NCBI RefSeq assembly: GCF_900143645.1
Contig: NZ_FRFD01000009.1
Span: forward strand, 207,122 to 271,121
From: Anaerocolumna xylanovorans DSM 12503
GTDB lineage: Bacteria; Bacillota; Clostridia; Lachnospirales; Lachnospiraceae
Direction: 5' to 3'
Length of the DNA stretch: 64,000 nucleotides
The translations under genes and the position numbers were made by a program. How positions within the stretch are numbered: the stretch's first letter is position 1; every line of letters begins with the position of its first letter. Under the pieces are notes generated by a model. The model was not told where the DNA came from. It saw nothing but the letters and a program-made list of their open reading frames with translations, and ran no database searches. This document shows, piece by piece, positions 32,990-42,161 of the stretch.

Positions 32990-35677
32990 TCAATTTTCTT
33001 CTACCGGCAGATAAAAGCGGAAAGCTGCGCCTCCTCCGCTGCGGTTTTCGGCTTCCATTCTGCCGTTATGGGCTTTTATAATCGACATACAGATGGAAAG
33101 GCCGATTCCCATTCCCCTGGAAGAGTCTAAGGGCTTATCCCCGCCCGGCATATAACTGTCGAAGATATAGGGAACATCCTCTTTTAGTATACCTCTTCCA
33201 TTATCCAGCACCTCAAATACCGCCCATTTTTCCTGTTTCTCAAGATGTATTTCAATGAATGCGTCCTCTTTGGAATGCTTTATGGCATTTTCCAAAAGAT
33301 TAATAATAACCTGTGCAATCAAAGTCCCATCCATAGGCACCTCTAAAAGTTCTTCCGGTACCTTCACCAGGATATTTCTGCCAGGATACCGAATCCGGAT
33401 CCTGCCCACAGCTTCCGCAATCACTTCTTCCCCGGCTTCCAGTGTCTTTGTCACATTCATCGTACCTTCCTTAATACGGGTAACGGATAAGAGATTCTCC
33501 ACCATTCTGATAAGCCACTGGGAATCCTCCCTGATATTTACAACCAGCTGGTGGTTGGTCTCCGCATTTAAAGTACCTTCATTTTCCAATATGGCGGAAC
33601 TGGCTCCTAAAATTCCGGTAAGGGGAGTACGAAGATCATGGGAAATGGCACGTAAAAGATTACTCCGCATCTTTTCCTTTTCTGTCTCTACAAGAATATT
33701 CCTCTGCTCATCACTTAGCCTCTGGCGCTCCAGTGCCATAGCAACAAGAGGTGCGATCATTCTTAAAAACAGCCGGTTATTATGATCCAGGTTCCCTTTT
33801 TTACAGGAAAGCCCAATTACTGCCAGTACATTACCCTGAAACAGTACCGGCTGGTAATATGCTCCGGCACCCATTAAGGTATCCGTTCCGGCTCCGGCTC
33901 TTTTCTGATTGACAAATACCCAATGAGCGACTGCCTTTTCATCGTCTGACCGCATAAAAGAGGCATCTTCCTCTTCTTCGGACTGCAAAAAGCCGCCATT
34001 CATTTCTGCCTTATCATTTATAGTATAGAGTATAACAGATCTGCCAAAAAGCTTCACTGCATAATCCAGAACAAGGGAAACAATATTTTCAGTTTCTCTG
34101 GTAGCAAGAAGCTTTTTATTGATTTCGTACATAACTTCCGTACGGTGCTCTCTCTCAACGGCCAGCCTTGCCTGTGTCTTGATTCTTACAGTCAGAGCAC
34201 TTGTAATCAAAGCCACCAGAAGCATTATTAAAAAAGTCAGGGGATATCCGTTGCCAATGGCATTAAAGGTAAAATACGGTTCTGTGAAAAAGAAGTTAAA
34301 GAGCAGTACACTGACAATGGAACCAAACACTCCGTAAAAATAGCCTTCCGTAATCCTGGAGACAATAAGTACTGACAAAATGAATACCATAATAACATTC
34401 TGCTCCCCAAAATTTAAGGTCTGCAGTCCTTCACAAAGAAGAAGGGAAATTAAAAGGATACCAGCCATTTTAATCATATCACTGCCTTTAAAGCTAAGAT
34501 GAGGCTTTAAAAAAATCAGCCTGCCTTTTGCCTTAAATCTTCTTGTCAGTGCACTGTCCGGAATAATATGAACCTCTATCTGCGGAAGCAGAGAAATCAA
34601 CTTGTCTTCAAAATCCATTTCGAAAAGGCTCTTTATCGTCTTTTTGTTCCGGCTCTTTCCTACTACAATATTCGTGATTCCCGACAGTCTGGCATACTCT
34701 GCTATGGTTTCGGCAATATCATGTCCGTTCAGGGTGGTCACCTCTGCCCCCAACTTCTCAGCCAGTTCCATATTCTCTCTGATAGCCTGTTTTTGCTCCG
34801 ATGCAGGCATATCCTCTTCTTCTACATATACCGCAATCCAGTGGGCATGAAAGGCTTCCGCTGCTCTGGCTGTCCAACGAAGACATTTTGCAGAGGAAGG
34901 GGAGGCTCCTATGCAGACTAAGAATTTGGTACTTGCCATCTTTTCCTGCATGACCCGTTCATTCTGGTTTTCATTACTGATACGCTCCGTGGCCTTTCTA
35001 AGGGCAATTTCCCGTAAGACCTTTAGATTTTCCACCGTAAAGAAATTGTTCATGGCAGTTTTTGCCCGCTCCTCCCGGTAGACCTTGCCCTCCTTTAACC
35101 GGTGCAATAGCTCTTCCGGCTCTATATCAATCACCTTAACCATATCTGCCCTGTCAAATATGTAATCAGGAACGGTTTCCCTTACCGTTATTCTGGTAAC
35201 ATCTTCAACCACATTATTAAGGCTTTCAAGATGCTGCACATTTACCGTAGTGTAAACATCAATTCCTGCATTCAAAAGCTCTTCCACATCCTGATAGCGT
35301 TTACGGTTCCTGGAACCTGCTGCATTGGTATGGGCCAGTTCATCCACCAGAATCAGCCGCGGCTTTCTTTTCAAAGCCTCGTCCAGGTCAAATTCCTTTA
35401 ACTCCATGCTTTTATACGGTATAATTTTAGGCGGCAGTACAGGAAGTCCCTCTAAAAACCGCAAAGTTTCAGGGCGTTCATGGGGCTCTGCATATCCAAC
35501 CAGGACATCCGTTCCCATATTGTAACGGTCCTTTGCTTCATCCAGCATAGCGTAAGTTTTCCCGACTCCGGCAGCATATCCGAAGAAAATTTTTAATTTT
35601 CCGGTTTCTTTTTCTTCCTCATCTTTTATTTTTTCTAAAATCGCCTCGGGATCCGGGCGATAATCCTGATTATCCAT
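32990..35677 (-). CDS. kdpD: KdpD potassium-sensing histidine kinase
   Basis: 895 residues, full KdpD length. N-terminal KdpD domain (about 25-235) with the Walker A-like GYAAGVGKTYAML, then a universal-stress-protein-like domain (about 250-370, where c-di-AMP binds in some Gram-positive KdpDs), four membrane segments (about 400-500), a GAF-like region (about 520-650), HisKA with the phosphoacceptor in AISHDLRTPLTG, and HATPase_c with NLLENAIKHS and DNGRGI. Strong RBS GGAGGAGTAAC. It is separated from kdpC by 140 bases containing a possible extra promoter. Confidence 0.95.
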   Translation of the reverse strand: MDNQDYRPDPEAILEKIKDEEEKETGKLKIFFGYAAGVGKTYAMLDEAKDRYNMGTDVLVGYAEPHERPETLRFLEGLPVLPPKIIPYKSMELKEFDLDEALKRKPRLILVDELAHTNAAGSRNRKRYQDVEELLNAGIDVYTTVNVQHLESLNNVVEDVTRITVRETVPDYIFDRADMVKVIDIEPEELLHRLKEGKVYREERAKTAMNNFFTVENLKVLREIALRKATERISNENQNERVMQEKMASTKFLVCIGASPSSAKCLRWTARAAEAFHAHWIAVYVEEEDMPASEQKQAIRENMELAEKLGAEVTTLNGHDIAETIAEYARLSGITNIVVGKSRNKKTIKSLFEMDFEDKLISLLPQIEVHIIPDSALTRRFKAKGRLIFLKPHLSFKGSDMIKMAGILLISLLLCEGLQTLNFGEQNVIMVFILSVLIVSRITEGYFYGVFGSIVSVLLFNFFFTEPYFTFNAIGNGYPLTFLIMLLVALITSALTVRIKTQARLAVEREHRTEVMYEINKKLLATRETENIVSLVLDYAVKLFGRSVILYTINDKAEMNGGFLQSEEEEDASFMRSDDEKAVAHWVFVNQKRAGAGTDTLMGAGAYYQPVLFQGNVLAVIGLSCKKGNLDHNNRLFLRMIAPLVAMALERQRLSDEQRNILVETEKEKMRSNLLRAISHDLRTPLTGILGASSAILENEGTLNAETNHQLVVNIREDSQWLIRMVENLLSVTRIKEGTMNVTKTLEAGEEVIAEAVGRIRIRYPGRNILVKVPEELLEVPMDGTLIAQVIINLLENAIKHSKEDAFIEIHLEKQEKWAVFEVLDNGRGILKEDVPYIFDSYMPGGDKPLDSSRGMGIGLSICMSIIKAHNGRMEAENRSGGGAAFRFYLPVEEN

Positions 35678-35716
35678 GTTACTCCTCCATGCATATCGAA
35701 AGTTTACTTGCGATAC

Positions 35717-35781
35717 TGCCAGCCTGGCACTCTTTTTTCACCCGGATTTTCCCATTCCTTTTATCTTTCATTATTATATCA
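35717..35781 (-). promoter_or_regulatory. Possible internal promoter and dyad upstream of kdpDE
   Basis: On the minus strand TG-A-TATAAT (35781-35773) is an extended -10 without a good -35. Downstream lies the perfect inverted repeat TGCCA-GGC-TGGCA (35729-35717). Together they could give kdpDE basal transcription independent of the kdpFABC promoter. Confidence 0.45.
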
Positions 35782-35817
35782 CATAAATCATTTTAATATC
35801 TTATCAGCTTGGTTTTT

Positions 35818-36378
35818 TTACAGCAAGCCATCCAGGGCCAGATTCACCTTTAATACATTCACCGCCGGTTCTCCAAAGATGCCAAGGAATGATCTTATGG
35901 TGTATTTATCAATAATCTCTTTTACCTCATCTTCTGTCATTCCCCTCTCCCTTGCTATTCTGCCCGCTTGATAAGCGGCGGCATCAGGTGATATACCCGG
36001 ATCAACTCCACTGGCAGATGCCGTTACTAAATCCGAAGGTATTTCCCTTTTATTATCCGGGTCAAGGTTATGCCACCATTCTATTCTTTTTTCTACCAGC
36101 TTTTTTTGCTCAGCGCTTGTCGGTGAAAGATTGCTGGTGCCAAGAGGCCTTCCGATTAAGTATTTCGGGTCGGAAAATTCCTGTGCGATAAGAGCAGAAC
36201 CGTATTCCTTCCTGCTGCCGTCCTTTAAAGTGACCGTAATGATACTTCCGTTTGCTTTCTGCGGAAAGAAAATTCCGGCAATTCCTGTAACTGCCGCGGT
36301 ATAAAGCACACCGCATAAGGCCGTCATCAAAAGAAGACATACAATTGCCGGTCTTAGAACTCCTCTGCTGCTTTTCAT
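35818..36378 (-). CDS. kdpC: KdpC potassium-transporting ATPase subunit C
   Basis: 186 residues. One N-terminal membrane helix (about 10-33), then a periplasm-facing domain with the family words GRPLGTSNLSPTS, ASASGVDPGISPDAA and INKYT-like IIDKYT. KdpC bridges KdpA and KdpB and raises ATP affinity. It starts 41 bases after the end of kdpB, with RBS AAGGAGAGG. Confidence 0.95.
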   Translation of the reverse strand: MKSSRGVLRPAIVCLLLMTALCGVLYTAAVTGIAGIFFPQKANGSIITVTLKDGSRKEYGSALIAQEFSDPKYLIGRPLGTSNLSPTSAEQKKLVEKRIEWWHNLDPDNKREIPSDLVTASASGVDPGISPDAAAYQAGRIARERGMTEDEVKEIIDKYTIRSFLGIFGEPAVNVLKVNLALDGLL

Positions 36379-36419
36379 ATTAAGTTTACCTCTCCTTCTG
36401 CCGCCAGTGCGGCATATAA

Positions 36420-38477
36420 TTATACAAAGCCAAAAAAGGCCAGTAATATATCAATTACCTTTATTGCTATAAACGGTGCTATAATTCCGCCAAGGCCGTA
36501 TATAAAAAGATTTCTCTGAAGGAGCTTTCCAGCCGGAAGTTCTCTGTATTTAACCCCTCTTAAAGCCAATGGTATCAATGCAATGATAATAAGGGCATTG
36601 TAGATAATGGCAGAGAGGATAGCACTGTAAGTACTGGTCAGGCCCATGAAATTAAGCACGGACAGCTGCGGGTAAATCGAAAAGAACAATACCGGTATAA
36701 TGGCAAAGTATTTGGCAACGTCATTGGCAACAGAGAAAGTAGTCAGGGAACCTCTGGTCATTAATAACTGCTTTCCAATACGTACGATATCTATAAGTTT
36801 GGTAGGATTGGAATCCAGATCCACCATATTTCCTGCTTCCTTTGCCGCCTGGGTACCGGAATTCATGGCAACCGCCACATCAGCCTGGGCAAGGGCAGGG
36901 GCATCATTGGTGCCGTCACCTGTCATGGCAACCAGATGTCCCTTTGACTGGTAATCGCGGATTAAGGTAAGCTTTGCCTCCGGCGTAGCTTCTGCCAGAA
37001 AATCATCCACTCCTGCTTCCGCTGCAATTGCTGCTGCGGTCATAGGATTGTCGCCGGTAATCATAATGGTCTTAATTCCCATCTTACGTAAATCGTCAAA
37101 ACGTTCCTTTACGCCATTCTTAACAATATCCTTCAGATAGATAACACCAAGTGCTTTTCCATTCTTTGCTACCACCAGAGGCGTACCTCCGGCCTTGGCA
37201 ACTTCCTTGACGATTCTCTCACATTCTTCGGTATACCGGCCGCCCTTTCCCGTTACATAATCCTTTACAGCCTCGGCAGCTCCTTTTCTGATTTCATTTT
37301 TCTGATAATCTATACCGCTCATACGGGTCTTTGCCGTAAATTCAATAAAGGTTGCCTGAAGCTTCGATAAATCTCTCCCCCGTATGCCAAACTTTTCTTT
37401 TGCCAGTACTACAATACTGCGGCCTTCCGCCGTTTCATCGGCTATGGAGGATAACTGGGCAGCATCGGCAAGCTCTTCTTCCGTAACTCCCTTTACCGGG
37501 ATAAATTCACTGGCCTGGCGGTTTCCAAGAGTTATGGTGCCTGTCTTATCAAGAAGTAAAACATCCACGTCTCCGGCCGCTTCAATTGCCCTTCCGCTCA
37601 TGGCCAGTACATTTGCCTGATTTAACCGGCTCATACCGGCAATACCGATAGAAGATAAAAGGGCTCCAATGGTAGTAGGCGCCAGGCACACCAACAAGGC
37701 AATAATATTGGTGATGGATATAGGGGCACCTCTCTTTGCCTGCCTGCTTGCAAAGTCCGTAAAGGGCAGAAGCATTGCGGTAACAACTAAAAATATGATA
37801 GTTAACGTTACTAAAAGAATCTGAAGAGCGATTTCATTTGGCGTTTTCTTTCTTGCGGCACCTTCTACCATGGCAATCATTTTATCCAGAAAGCTTTCTC
37901 CTGCCTCTGCTGTAATACGGATAATCAGCCAGTCAGATACCAGTGTCGTACCTCCGGTAACAGCGCTTCTGTCACCGCCGGATTCTCTGATTACCGGTGC
38001 TGATTCCCCGGTTATGGCACTTTCATCCACGGAAGCGGCACCGTCTATTACTTCTCCGTCCATGGGTACCTGTTCCCCTGCGGCAACATAGACAATATCG
38101 CCTTTTTTCAGGCTGTTTGACAACACTTCCGTATACTTGCTGACATCGGTTTCCGAAAGTAATTTCTTTGCCTTAACATCCTTTCTGGCACTTCTTAAGG
38201 ACTGTGCCTGGGCGCGTCCCCTGCCTTCCGCAATAGCTTCCGCAAAGTTGGCAAACAGGCAGGTAAACCACAAAATAACCGATATGGTAAAGGTATAGCC
38301 TGCACTTTCATCCCTTATTCCCGCAAAAGACAGGATAAAAAGCAGTGTAGTAAATACAGCCCCTATATATACAACAAGCATAACCGGATTATGCACCTGC
38401 ACCCTGGGGTCAAGCTTTTTAAAGGATTGTGCCAGGGCATCCAGTATAATACTTTTATCAAAACTTTTTTCTTTCAT
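36420..38477 (-). CDS. kdpB: KdpB potassium-transporting P-type ATPase, catalytic subunit
   Basis: 685 residues. P-type ATPase signatures are intact: phosphorylation motif DKTGTIT (about 311-317), the TGES actuator motif (GESAPV), KTRMSG, and the hinge MTGDGTNDAPALAQADV. Kdp-specific membrane helices flank them. It hydrolyses ATP to drive K+ import through KdpA. RBS AAGGAGACTGA; 17 bases after kdpA. Confidence 0.96.
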   Translation of the reverse strand: MKEKSFDKSIILDALAQSFKKLDPRVQVHNPVMLVVYIGAVFTTLLFILSFAGIRDESAGYTFTISVILWFTCLFANFAEAIAEGRGRAQAQSLRSARKDVKAKKLLSETDVSKYTEVLSNSLKKGDIVYVAAGEQVPMDGEVIDGAASVDESAITGESAPVIRESGGDRSAVTGGTTLVSDWLIIRITAEAGESFLDKMIAMVEGAARKKTPNEIALQILLVTLTIIFLVVTAMLLPFTDFASRQAKRGAPISITNIIALLVCLAPTTIGALLSSIGIAGMSRLNQANVLAMSGRAIEAAGDVDVLLLDKTGTITLGNRQASEFIPVKGVTEEELADAAQLSSIADETAEGRSIVVLAKEKFGIRGRDLSKLQATFIEFTAKTRMSGIDYQKNEIRKGAAEAVKDYVTGKGGRYTEECERIVKEVAKAGGTPLVVAKNGKALGVIYLKDIVKNGVKERFDDLRKMGIKTIMITGDNPMTAAAIAAEAGVDDFLAEATPEAKLTLIRDYQSKGHLVAMTGDGTNDAPALAQADVAVAMNSGTQAAKEAGNMVDLDSNPTKLIDIVRIGKQLLMTRGSLTTFSVANDVAKYFAIIPVLFFSIYPQLSVLNFMGLTSTYSAILSAIIYNALIIIALIPLALRGVKYRELPAGKLLQRNLFIYGLGGIIAPFIAIKVIDILLAFFGFV

Positions 38478-38494
38478 AAAGTCAGTCTCCTTCT

Positions 38495-40180
38495 TTAACG
38501 CGTTGTGAAATAATCCGCCACAGGCCCCAGCGCAAGAGCCGGCAGGAAGCTTAATGCCGTAACAATCAGGATAACTCCGATCAAGAGTCCCGCAAACATG
38601 CCGTTACTGGTGGAAAGGGTTCCTTCACTTGCTGCTACGGGCTTTTTCCCCGCCATATTGCCGCCAAGGAAAATCACCGCTATTAACGGAATAAATCTTG
38701 CAAGGAGCATGATAACTCCCCCTGTGATATTCGTAAAAGGCGTATTGGCCGTAAATCCTCCAAAGGCACTTCCGTTGTTATTGCCCATAGAGGAAAAGGC
38801 ATACAAAATTTCTGAAAATCCATGAGCACCGGAGTTCGTAAGCCATCCTTGTACGGAGGGCATCAAAACAGCGGCTCCTGTTCCTAAAAGGGATACTAAG
38901 GGCGGTACCAGAATAAGCAGGCATACCATCTTCATATCATAGGGTTCAACCTTTTTTCCCAGATATTCCGGCGTCCTGCCCACCATTAGACCGGCTATAA
39001 ATACCGCCAATAATACAAAGCTAAGGATTCCGTATAGGCCGCTTCCTGCTCCGCCGAATACGATTTCTCCAAGCTGCATTAAAAATAAAGGCATCAATCC
39101 GCCAAGAGGAGTGAGACTGTCATGCATGGCATTGACAGAACCGTTGGAAGCGGCCGTCGTTACAACTGCCCACAGAGAAGACATGCCCACACCATGAATG
39201 GTCTCCTTTCCTTCCATGTTGCCGGAATAGGAAACTCCCGCATAGGACGGAGCCGTATATTGTTCACTTACCGTAGTAAAAATAAGAGCTGCCACAAACA
39301 AAATCATCATGACTGCATACAGAGTTCTTCCCTGTCTCTTATCCTTAACTGCTTTACCAAAGCTTACCAGAAGGGCTGCCGGTATCAAAAGGATGGAAAG
39401 CATCTGAAGCAGATTGGAAAAGGAAGTAGGATTTTCAAAAGGATAAGCAGAGTTCATTCCGAAAAATCCACCTCCGTTGGTTCCTAACTGCTTGATGGCA
39501 ACCTGGCTGGCCGCCGGTCCCATGGGCAGAATCTGTGCGGCACCATCCTGCAATGCAGTAATCTCCTTATAGGAGGAGAAATTCTGCACCACTCCCTGGG
39601 ACACTAAAAGTACGGCCACCACAAGGGAGAGGGGAAGCAGTATATATACCACGGCTCTTGTAACATCAGCCCAAAAGTTTCCGATTGCTTTCTTTTCTTT
39701 TATAATAAATCCTCTTATCAAGGCAAAAAGCACCGCAATTCCCACTCCGGCAGATACGAAATTCTGAACCGTAAGTCCTAAGAACTGTGACAGGTAGGAA
39801 AGAGAGGACTCCCCGGAATATGCCTGCCAGTTTGTGTTGGTAACAAAGCTTGCTGTGGTATTAAATGCCAGGTCAAAGCTTAATCCCTTCATTCCTTCCG
39901 TATTAAAGGGAAGTATTCCCTGAAGCAGCAATAGCAGGAACAGAAAGAGAAAGCCTGCCATGCTAAAGATAATTACCGAGAAGGCATATTTCTTTGCACT
40001 CATTTCTTCCTCTGCCTTAATTCCCATAAGCCGGTAAAAACAATTCTCCACCGGCTTTAACAGTCTCGTTAAAAATACTTTTTCACCGCTCATCACCTTA
40101 TACATGAAAAGCCCCAGAGGGATAGAAAATCCAACCAATAAAATCAGGAATAAAACCTCCTGCAATATAATCTTACTCAT
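38495..40180 (-). CDS. kdpA: KdpA potassium-binding channel-like subunit
   Basis: 561 residues, about ten membrane segments with four selectivity-filter-like loops including TNTNWQ, GTNGGGFFG (about 232-240), TAASNGSVN and SMGNNNGSAFGG. These are the known K+-binding sites of KdpA. Its ATG overlaps the kdpF stop (ATGA), indicating translational coupling. Confidence 0.96.
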   Translation of the reverse strand: MSKIILQEVLFLILLVGFSIPLGLFMYKVMSGEKVFLTRLLKPVENCFYRLMGIKAEEEMSAKKYAFSVIIFSMAGFLFLFLLLLLQGILPFNTEGMKGLSFDLAFNTTASFVTNTNWQAYSGESSLSYLSQFLGLTVQNFVSAGVGIAVLFALIRGFIIKEKKAIGNFWADVTRAVVYILLPLSLVVAVLLVSQGVVQNFSSYKEITALQDGAAQILPMGPAASQVAIKQLGTNGGGFFGMNSAYPFENPTSFSNLLQMLSILLIPAALLVSFGKAVKDKRQGRTLYAVMMILFVAALIFTTVSEQYTAPSYAGVSYSGNMEGKETIHGVGMSSLWAVVTTAASNGSVNAMHDSLTPLGGLMPLFLMQLGEIVFGGAGSGLYGILSFVLLAVFIAGLMVGRTPEYLGKKVEPYDMKMVCLLILVPPLVSLLGTGAAVLMPSVQGWLTNSGAHGFSEILYAFSSMGNNNGSAFGGFTANTPFTNITGGVIMLLARFIPLIAVIFLGGNMAGKKPVAASEGTLSTSNGMFAGLLIGVILIVTALSFLPALALGPVADYFTTR

Positions 40181-40266
40181 ATATTCTCACCTCGAAATAA
40201 GACATAAAAAAGATATACCAGCAATCCAAGTCCGGTTATACCTGCCAGAACTATCACAGTTCCCAT
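40177..40266 (-). CDS. kdpF: KdpF small membrane subunit
   Basis: 29-residue peptide beginning MGTVIVLAGITGLGLL and ending FRGENI: one membrane helix with a short basic/acidic tail. It overlaps kdpA by ATGA and is preceded by GGGAGTGATAGG. Position, length and composition match KdpF, which stabilises the KdpABC complex. It is too short for ordinary gene finders and easily missed. Confidence 0.9.
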   Translation of the reverse strand: MGTVIVLAGITGLGLLVYLFYVLFRGENI

Positions 40267-40385
40267 TCCTATCACTCCCATCTTTGTTAATTATCTTTTT
40301 GCCTTACTGTACCTATGATAATAGCAAATTTTGTATTAATAAGGTGTTCAGATACCAGGCTCCGTTGTTAAGAAAGTATAAAGAT

Positions 40386-40447
40386 AAAGCCCTATAAACT
40401 CCCTGCCTGCCTTTTAACGGCATATTGCAGAGAGCTATAGGGCTTTT
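40386..40447 (-). terminator. Terminator after the 47-residue protein gene
   Basis: aaagccctata (40386-40396) pairs with tatagggcttt (40436-40446); further pairing aactccctg/cagagag extends it. Minus-strand tail TTTATCTTTAT. It also insulates the kdp promoter region (40267-40385), where a TATTAT -10 is visible without a good -35, as expected for a KdpE-activated promoter. Confidence 0.8.
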
Positions 40448-40475
40448 CATATTTATAGTACTACTGTTTTTTTAT

Positions 40476-40619
40476 TTATTTCCGCTGGTTGATAGGACCG
40501 GTGCCTTCTCTGACCACGTTATGAGCCTGATTCTGGTTTTCCGGTGTTTCCTTATGAGTAGTCTGGTTAAAGGTTTCCTTGGATTTTCGCTGTTCTTCTT
40601 TTTCTGTTTTCTTTTTCAT
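40476..40619 (-). CDS. Small basic hydrophilic protein, 47 residues, unknown function
   Basis: Begins MKKKTEKEEQRKSKE and ends GTGPINQRK, with Asn/Gln/Thr-rich middle (TPENQNQAHN). An excellent RBS (TTGGAGGCATAGTT before the ATG) and a terminator 30 bases past the stop support it as a real gene although it has no hydrophobic core. Composition is that of a disordered or nucleic-acid-associated peptide. It could be a small acid-soluble or spore-core-like protein, but no known motif confirms that. Confidence 0.68.
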   Translation of the reverse strand: MKKKTEKEEQRKSKETFNQTTHKETPENQNQAHNVVREGTGPINQRK

Positions 40620-40685
40620 AACTATGCCTCCAACATGATATTTTTAACAGTATTTGCAGCATAGTTCTATTTATTCATCCTTTTA

Positions 40686-40871
40686 TTATCGGCATGCCAA
40701 TAGGATTCCCGGGATATTATCACTCCAGACCTGCACCTCTATGTAACGCTCCGGTCCGTAAATTCCGTCCGGGTTCCACACCTAAGGCAAGCCGTATTTT
40801 TCAATTAAAAGCAGAATTTCCGAATAGGTATAGAGTTGTTTACGGTACTCATGGCATATAGAGAATACTGA
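40686..40871 (-). pseudogene. Decayed reading frame with in-frame stop
   Basis: Reading minus from about 40871, one frame gives HEYRKQLYTYSEILLLIEKY, a TAG (40784-40782), then WNPDGIYGPERYIEV and VWSDNIPGILLACR before TAA at 40688-40686. The peptide has protein-like composition on both sides of the TAG, and no ATG or RBS precedes it. It looks like a remnant of a gene truncated at its 5' end by the adjacent acetyltransferase gene and broken by a nonsense change. Confidence 0.4.
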
Positions 40872-40875
40872 TACG

Positions 40876-42087
40876 TTAAAAATAATCCGAGAAATAAGGG
40901 GTCTGCTGTTCTATTGCATCCTCTAACATATCCAGAGTCTGTGGACTGCAGGATATACGTCCGATCTTTTGCAGATAATCCGGCCGCTTATAGCCCAAAA
41001 GCATAGTAGTCATAGTCTGAATATCTATCTTATCAGAGCTCTTCTCCCCCGTACGGATTACCTTTCCTTTTCCTCCGGCTGTTATATGCAGGGTAAAGGT
41101 TCCCTGATTCCAGGAAAGCAAAGGATCATCCAACGTAAAGGTCCATTCTCTGTCTGATGTATCCGGCTTAAAGGGATACGCTGCAATAAACATCTCCAAA
41201 TCTACTATACGTGCCATAAAGTAAGGTGATATGGTTTCTTTAATATCCGCATCTTCTAAAAGAAAAGCCAGAGGTTCGTCGGTATGGATATTCCCAATAA
41301 CCTTAGAAATCATGGAAAAATGGGCACTGATAAAGTTCCATAATCCAATGCGCGCTTCTTCATTTATAAAAATCATATCCTTGATATGAAAAACTTCATC
41401 TGAAATCCAATAAAGGACGTATCCGTCAGGCTGCCCCGCCTCGTTATAATAAATGGCAGCCATTAAGTCATCCGTATCCCAGAGCCAATATTCGTTCCAG
41501 GCAAGCTCATTACGAAGCATGGCACCATGGGTCAGCATTGCAAAACGCTCATAGGCCTTCTTTACCTGGTCGCTTTCTACTGTAACACGCTCTATTTCAC
41601 CGGATACCCGTTTATTCTTTGGAAGCTGGTAATCGTTAATCTCAAAGGTAATGACGTCTGATATGATCTCCCAGCCCTTTCTGCGGTAATAGGGGATGGA
41701 ATAAGGATACAGATACGATATAGATTGCTTGCGGCTGCGCATATTTTCAAGTGCCTGGCACAAGAGCTTATGCATCAGTCCCTGGCCGGAATATTCCGGG
41801 TAAGTACCTACTCCTGTAAGCCCTCCCATGTCATAAGTCTGGTTAAAGATACGTACCTGAAAGGGATATACTGCTGCCTGGGATATCAATTTATCACCAT
41901 CAAACCAGCCAAGAACATCTGCCTGCTCTAACACAGGTGACTTAGCCCTAATAATCTCATCCTCTTCCCAGCCGCTCTGATGCAGTTCCCTGTCCGTCAC
42001 CTGGAAAACATATCTTAACAGCTGATTGTACTGCTCCAGATGCTCAAGCCCTACCTTTCTCATTTTTAATTGTTTTCTTCTGCTCAT
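40876..42087 (-). CDS. GNAT acetyltransferase, Eis family
   Basis: 403 residues. The N-terminal GNAT domain (about 1-140) has the acetyl-CoA loop GLTGVGTYPEYSGQGLMHKL (Q/R-x-x-G-x-G variant). A second degenerate GNAT half follows (about 150-290), and an SCP2-like C-terminal domain (about 300-400), the three-part layout of Eis-type aminoglycoside/lysine N-acetyltransferases. The C-terminal residue in Eis acts as base; here it is Phe of YFSDYF, also seen in the family. The ATG at 42087 has GGAGGAAAGT directly upstream. Substrate unknown; drug or polyamine acetylation is plausible. Confidence 0.86.
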   Translation of the reverse strand: MSRRKQLKMRKVGLEHLEQYNQLLRYVFQVTDRELHQSGWEEDEIIRAKSPVLEQADVLGWFDGDKLISQAAVYPFQVRIFNQTYDMGGLTGVGTYPEYSGQGLMHKLLCQALENMRSRKQSISYLYPYSIPYYRRKGWEIISDVITFEINDYQLPKNKRVSGEIERVTVESDQVKKAYERFAMLTHGAMLRNELAWNEYWLWDTDDLMAAIYYNEAGQPDGYVLYWISDEVFHIKDMIFINEEARIGLWNFISAHFSMISKVIGNIHTDEPLAFLLEDADIKETISPYFMARIVDLEMFIAAYPFKPDTSDREWTFTLDDPLLSWNQGTFTLHITAGGKGKVIRTGEKSSDKIDIQTMTTMLLGYKRPDYLQKIGRISCSPQTLDMLEDAIEQQTPYFSDYF

Positions 42088-42161
42088 ACTTTCCTCCATT
42101 TTTCGTACACCCGGTTAACTCCATACCTTTCTCTGCCCCAATGAACATTTAACACGGCTAA

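Noticed and set aside
33255..33785. A 176-codon plus-strand frame
   Set aside because: Fully antisense to the kinase domain of kdpD, which has clear motifs; no RBS.
32990..35677. KdpD as a truncated or split sensor
   Set aside because: All domains from the Walker-like motif to the ATPase are present in one frame of normal length.
40267..40385. Potassium or c-di-AMP riboswitch in the kdp leader
   Set aside because: No ydaO-like conserved core or long-range pairing was recognised; the kdpDE genes already explain regulation.
40425..40664. A 79-codon hydrophobic plus-strand frame that might be a small membrane protein
   Set aside because: Antisense to the 47-residue protein gene, which has a better RBS and a matching terminator; Phe/Leu richness reflects the A-rich Lys/Glu codons opposite.
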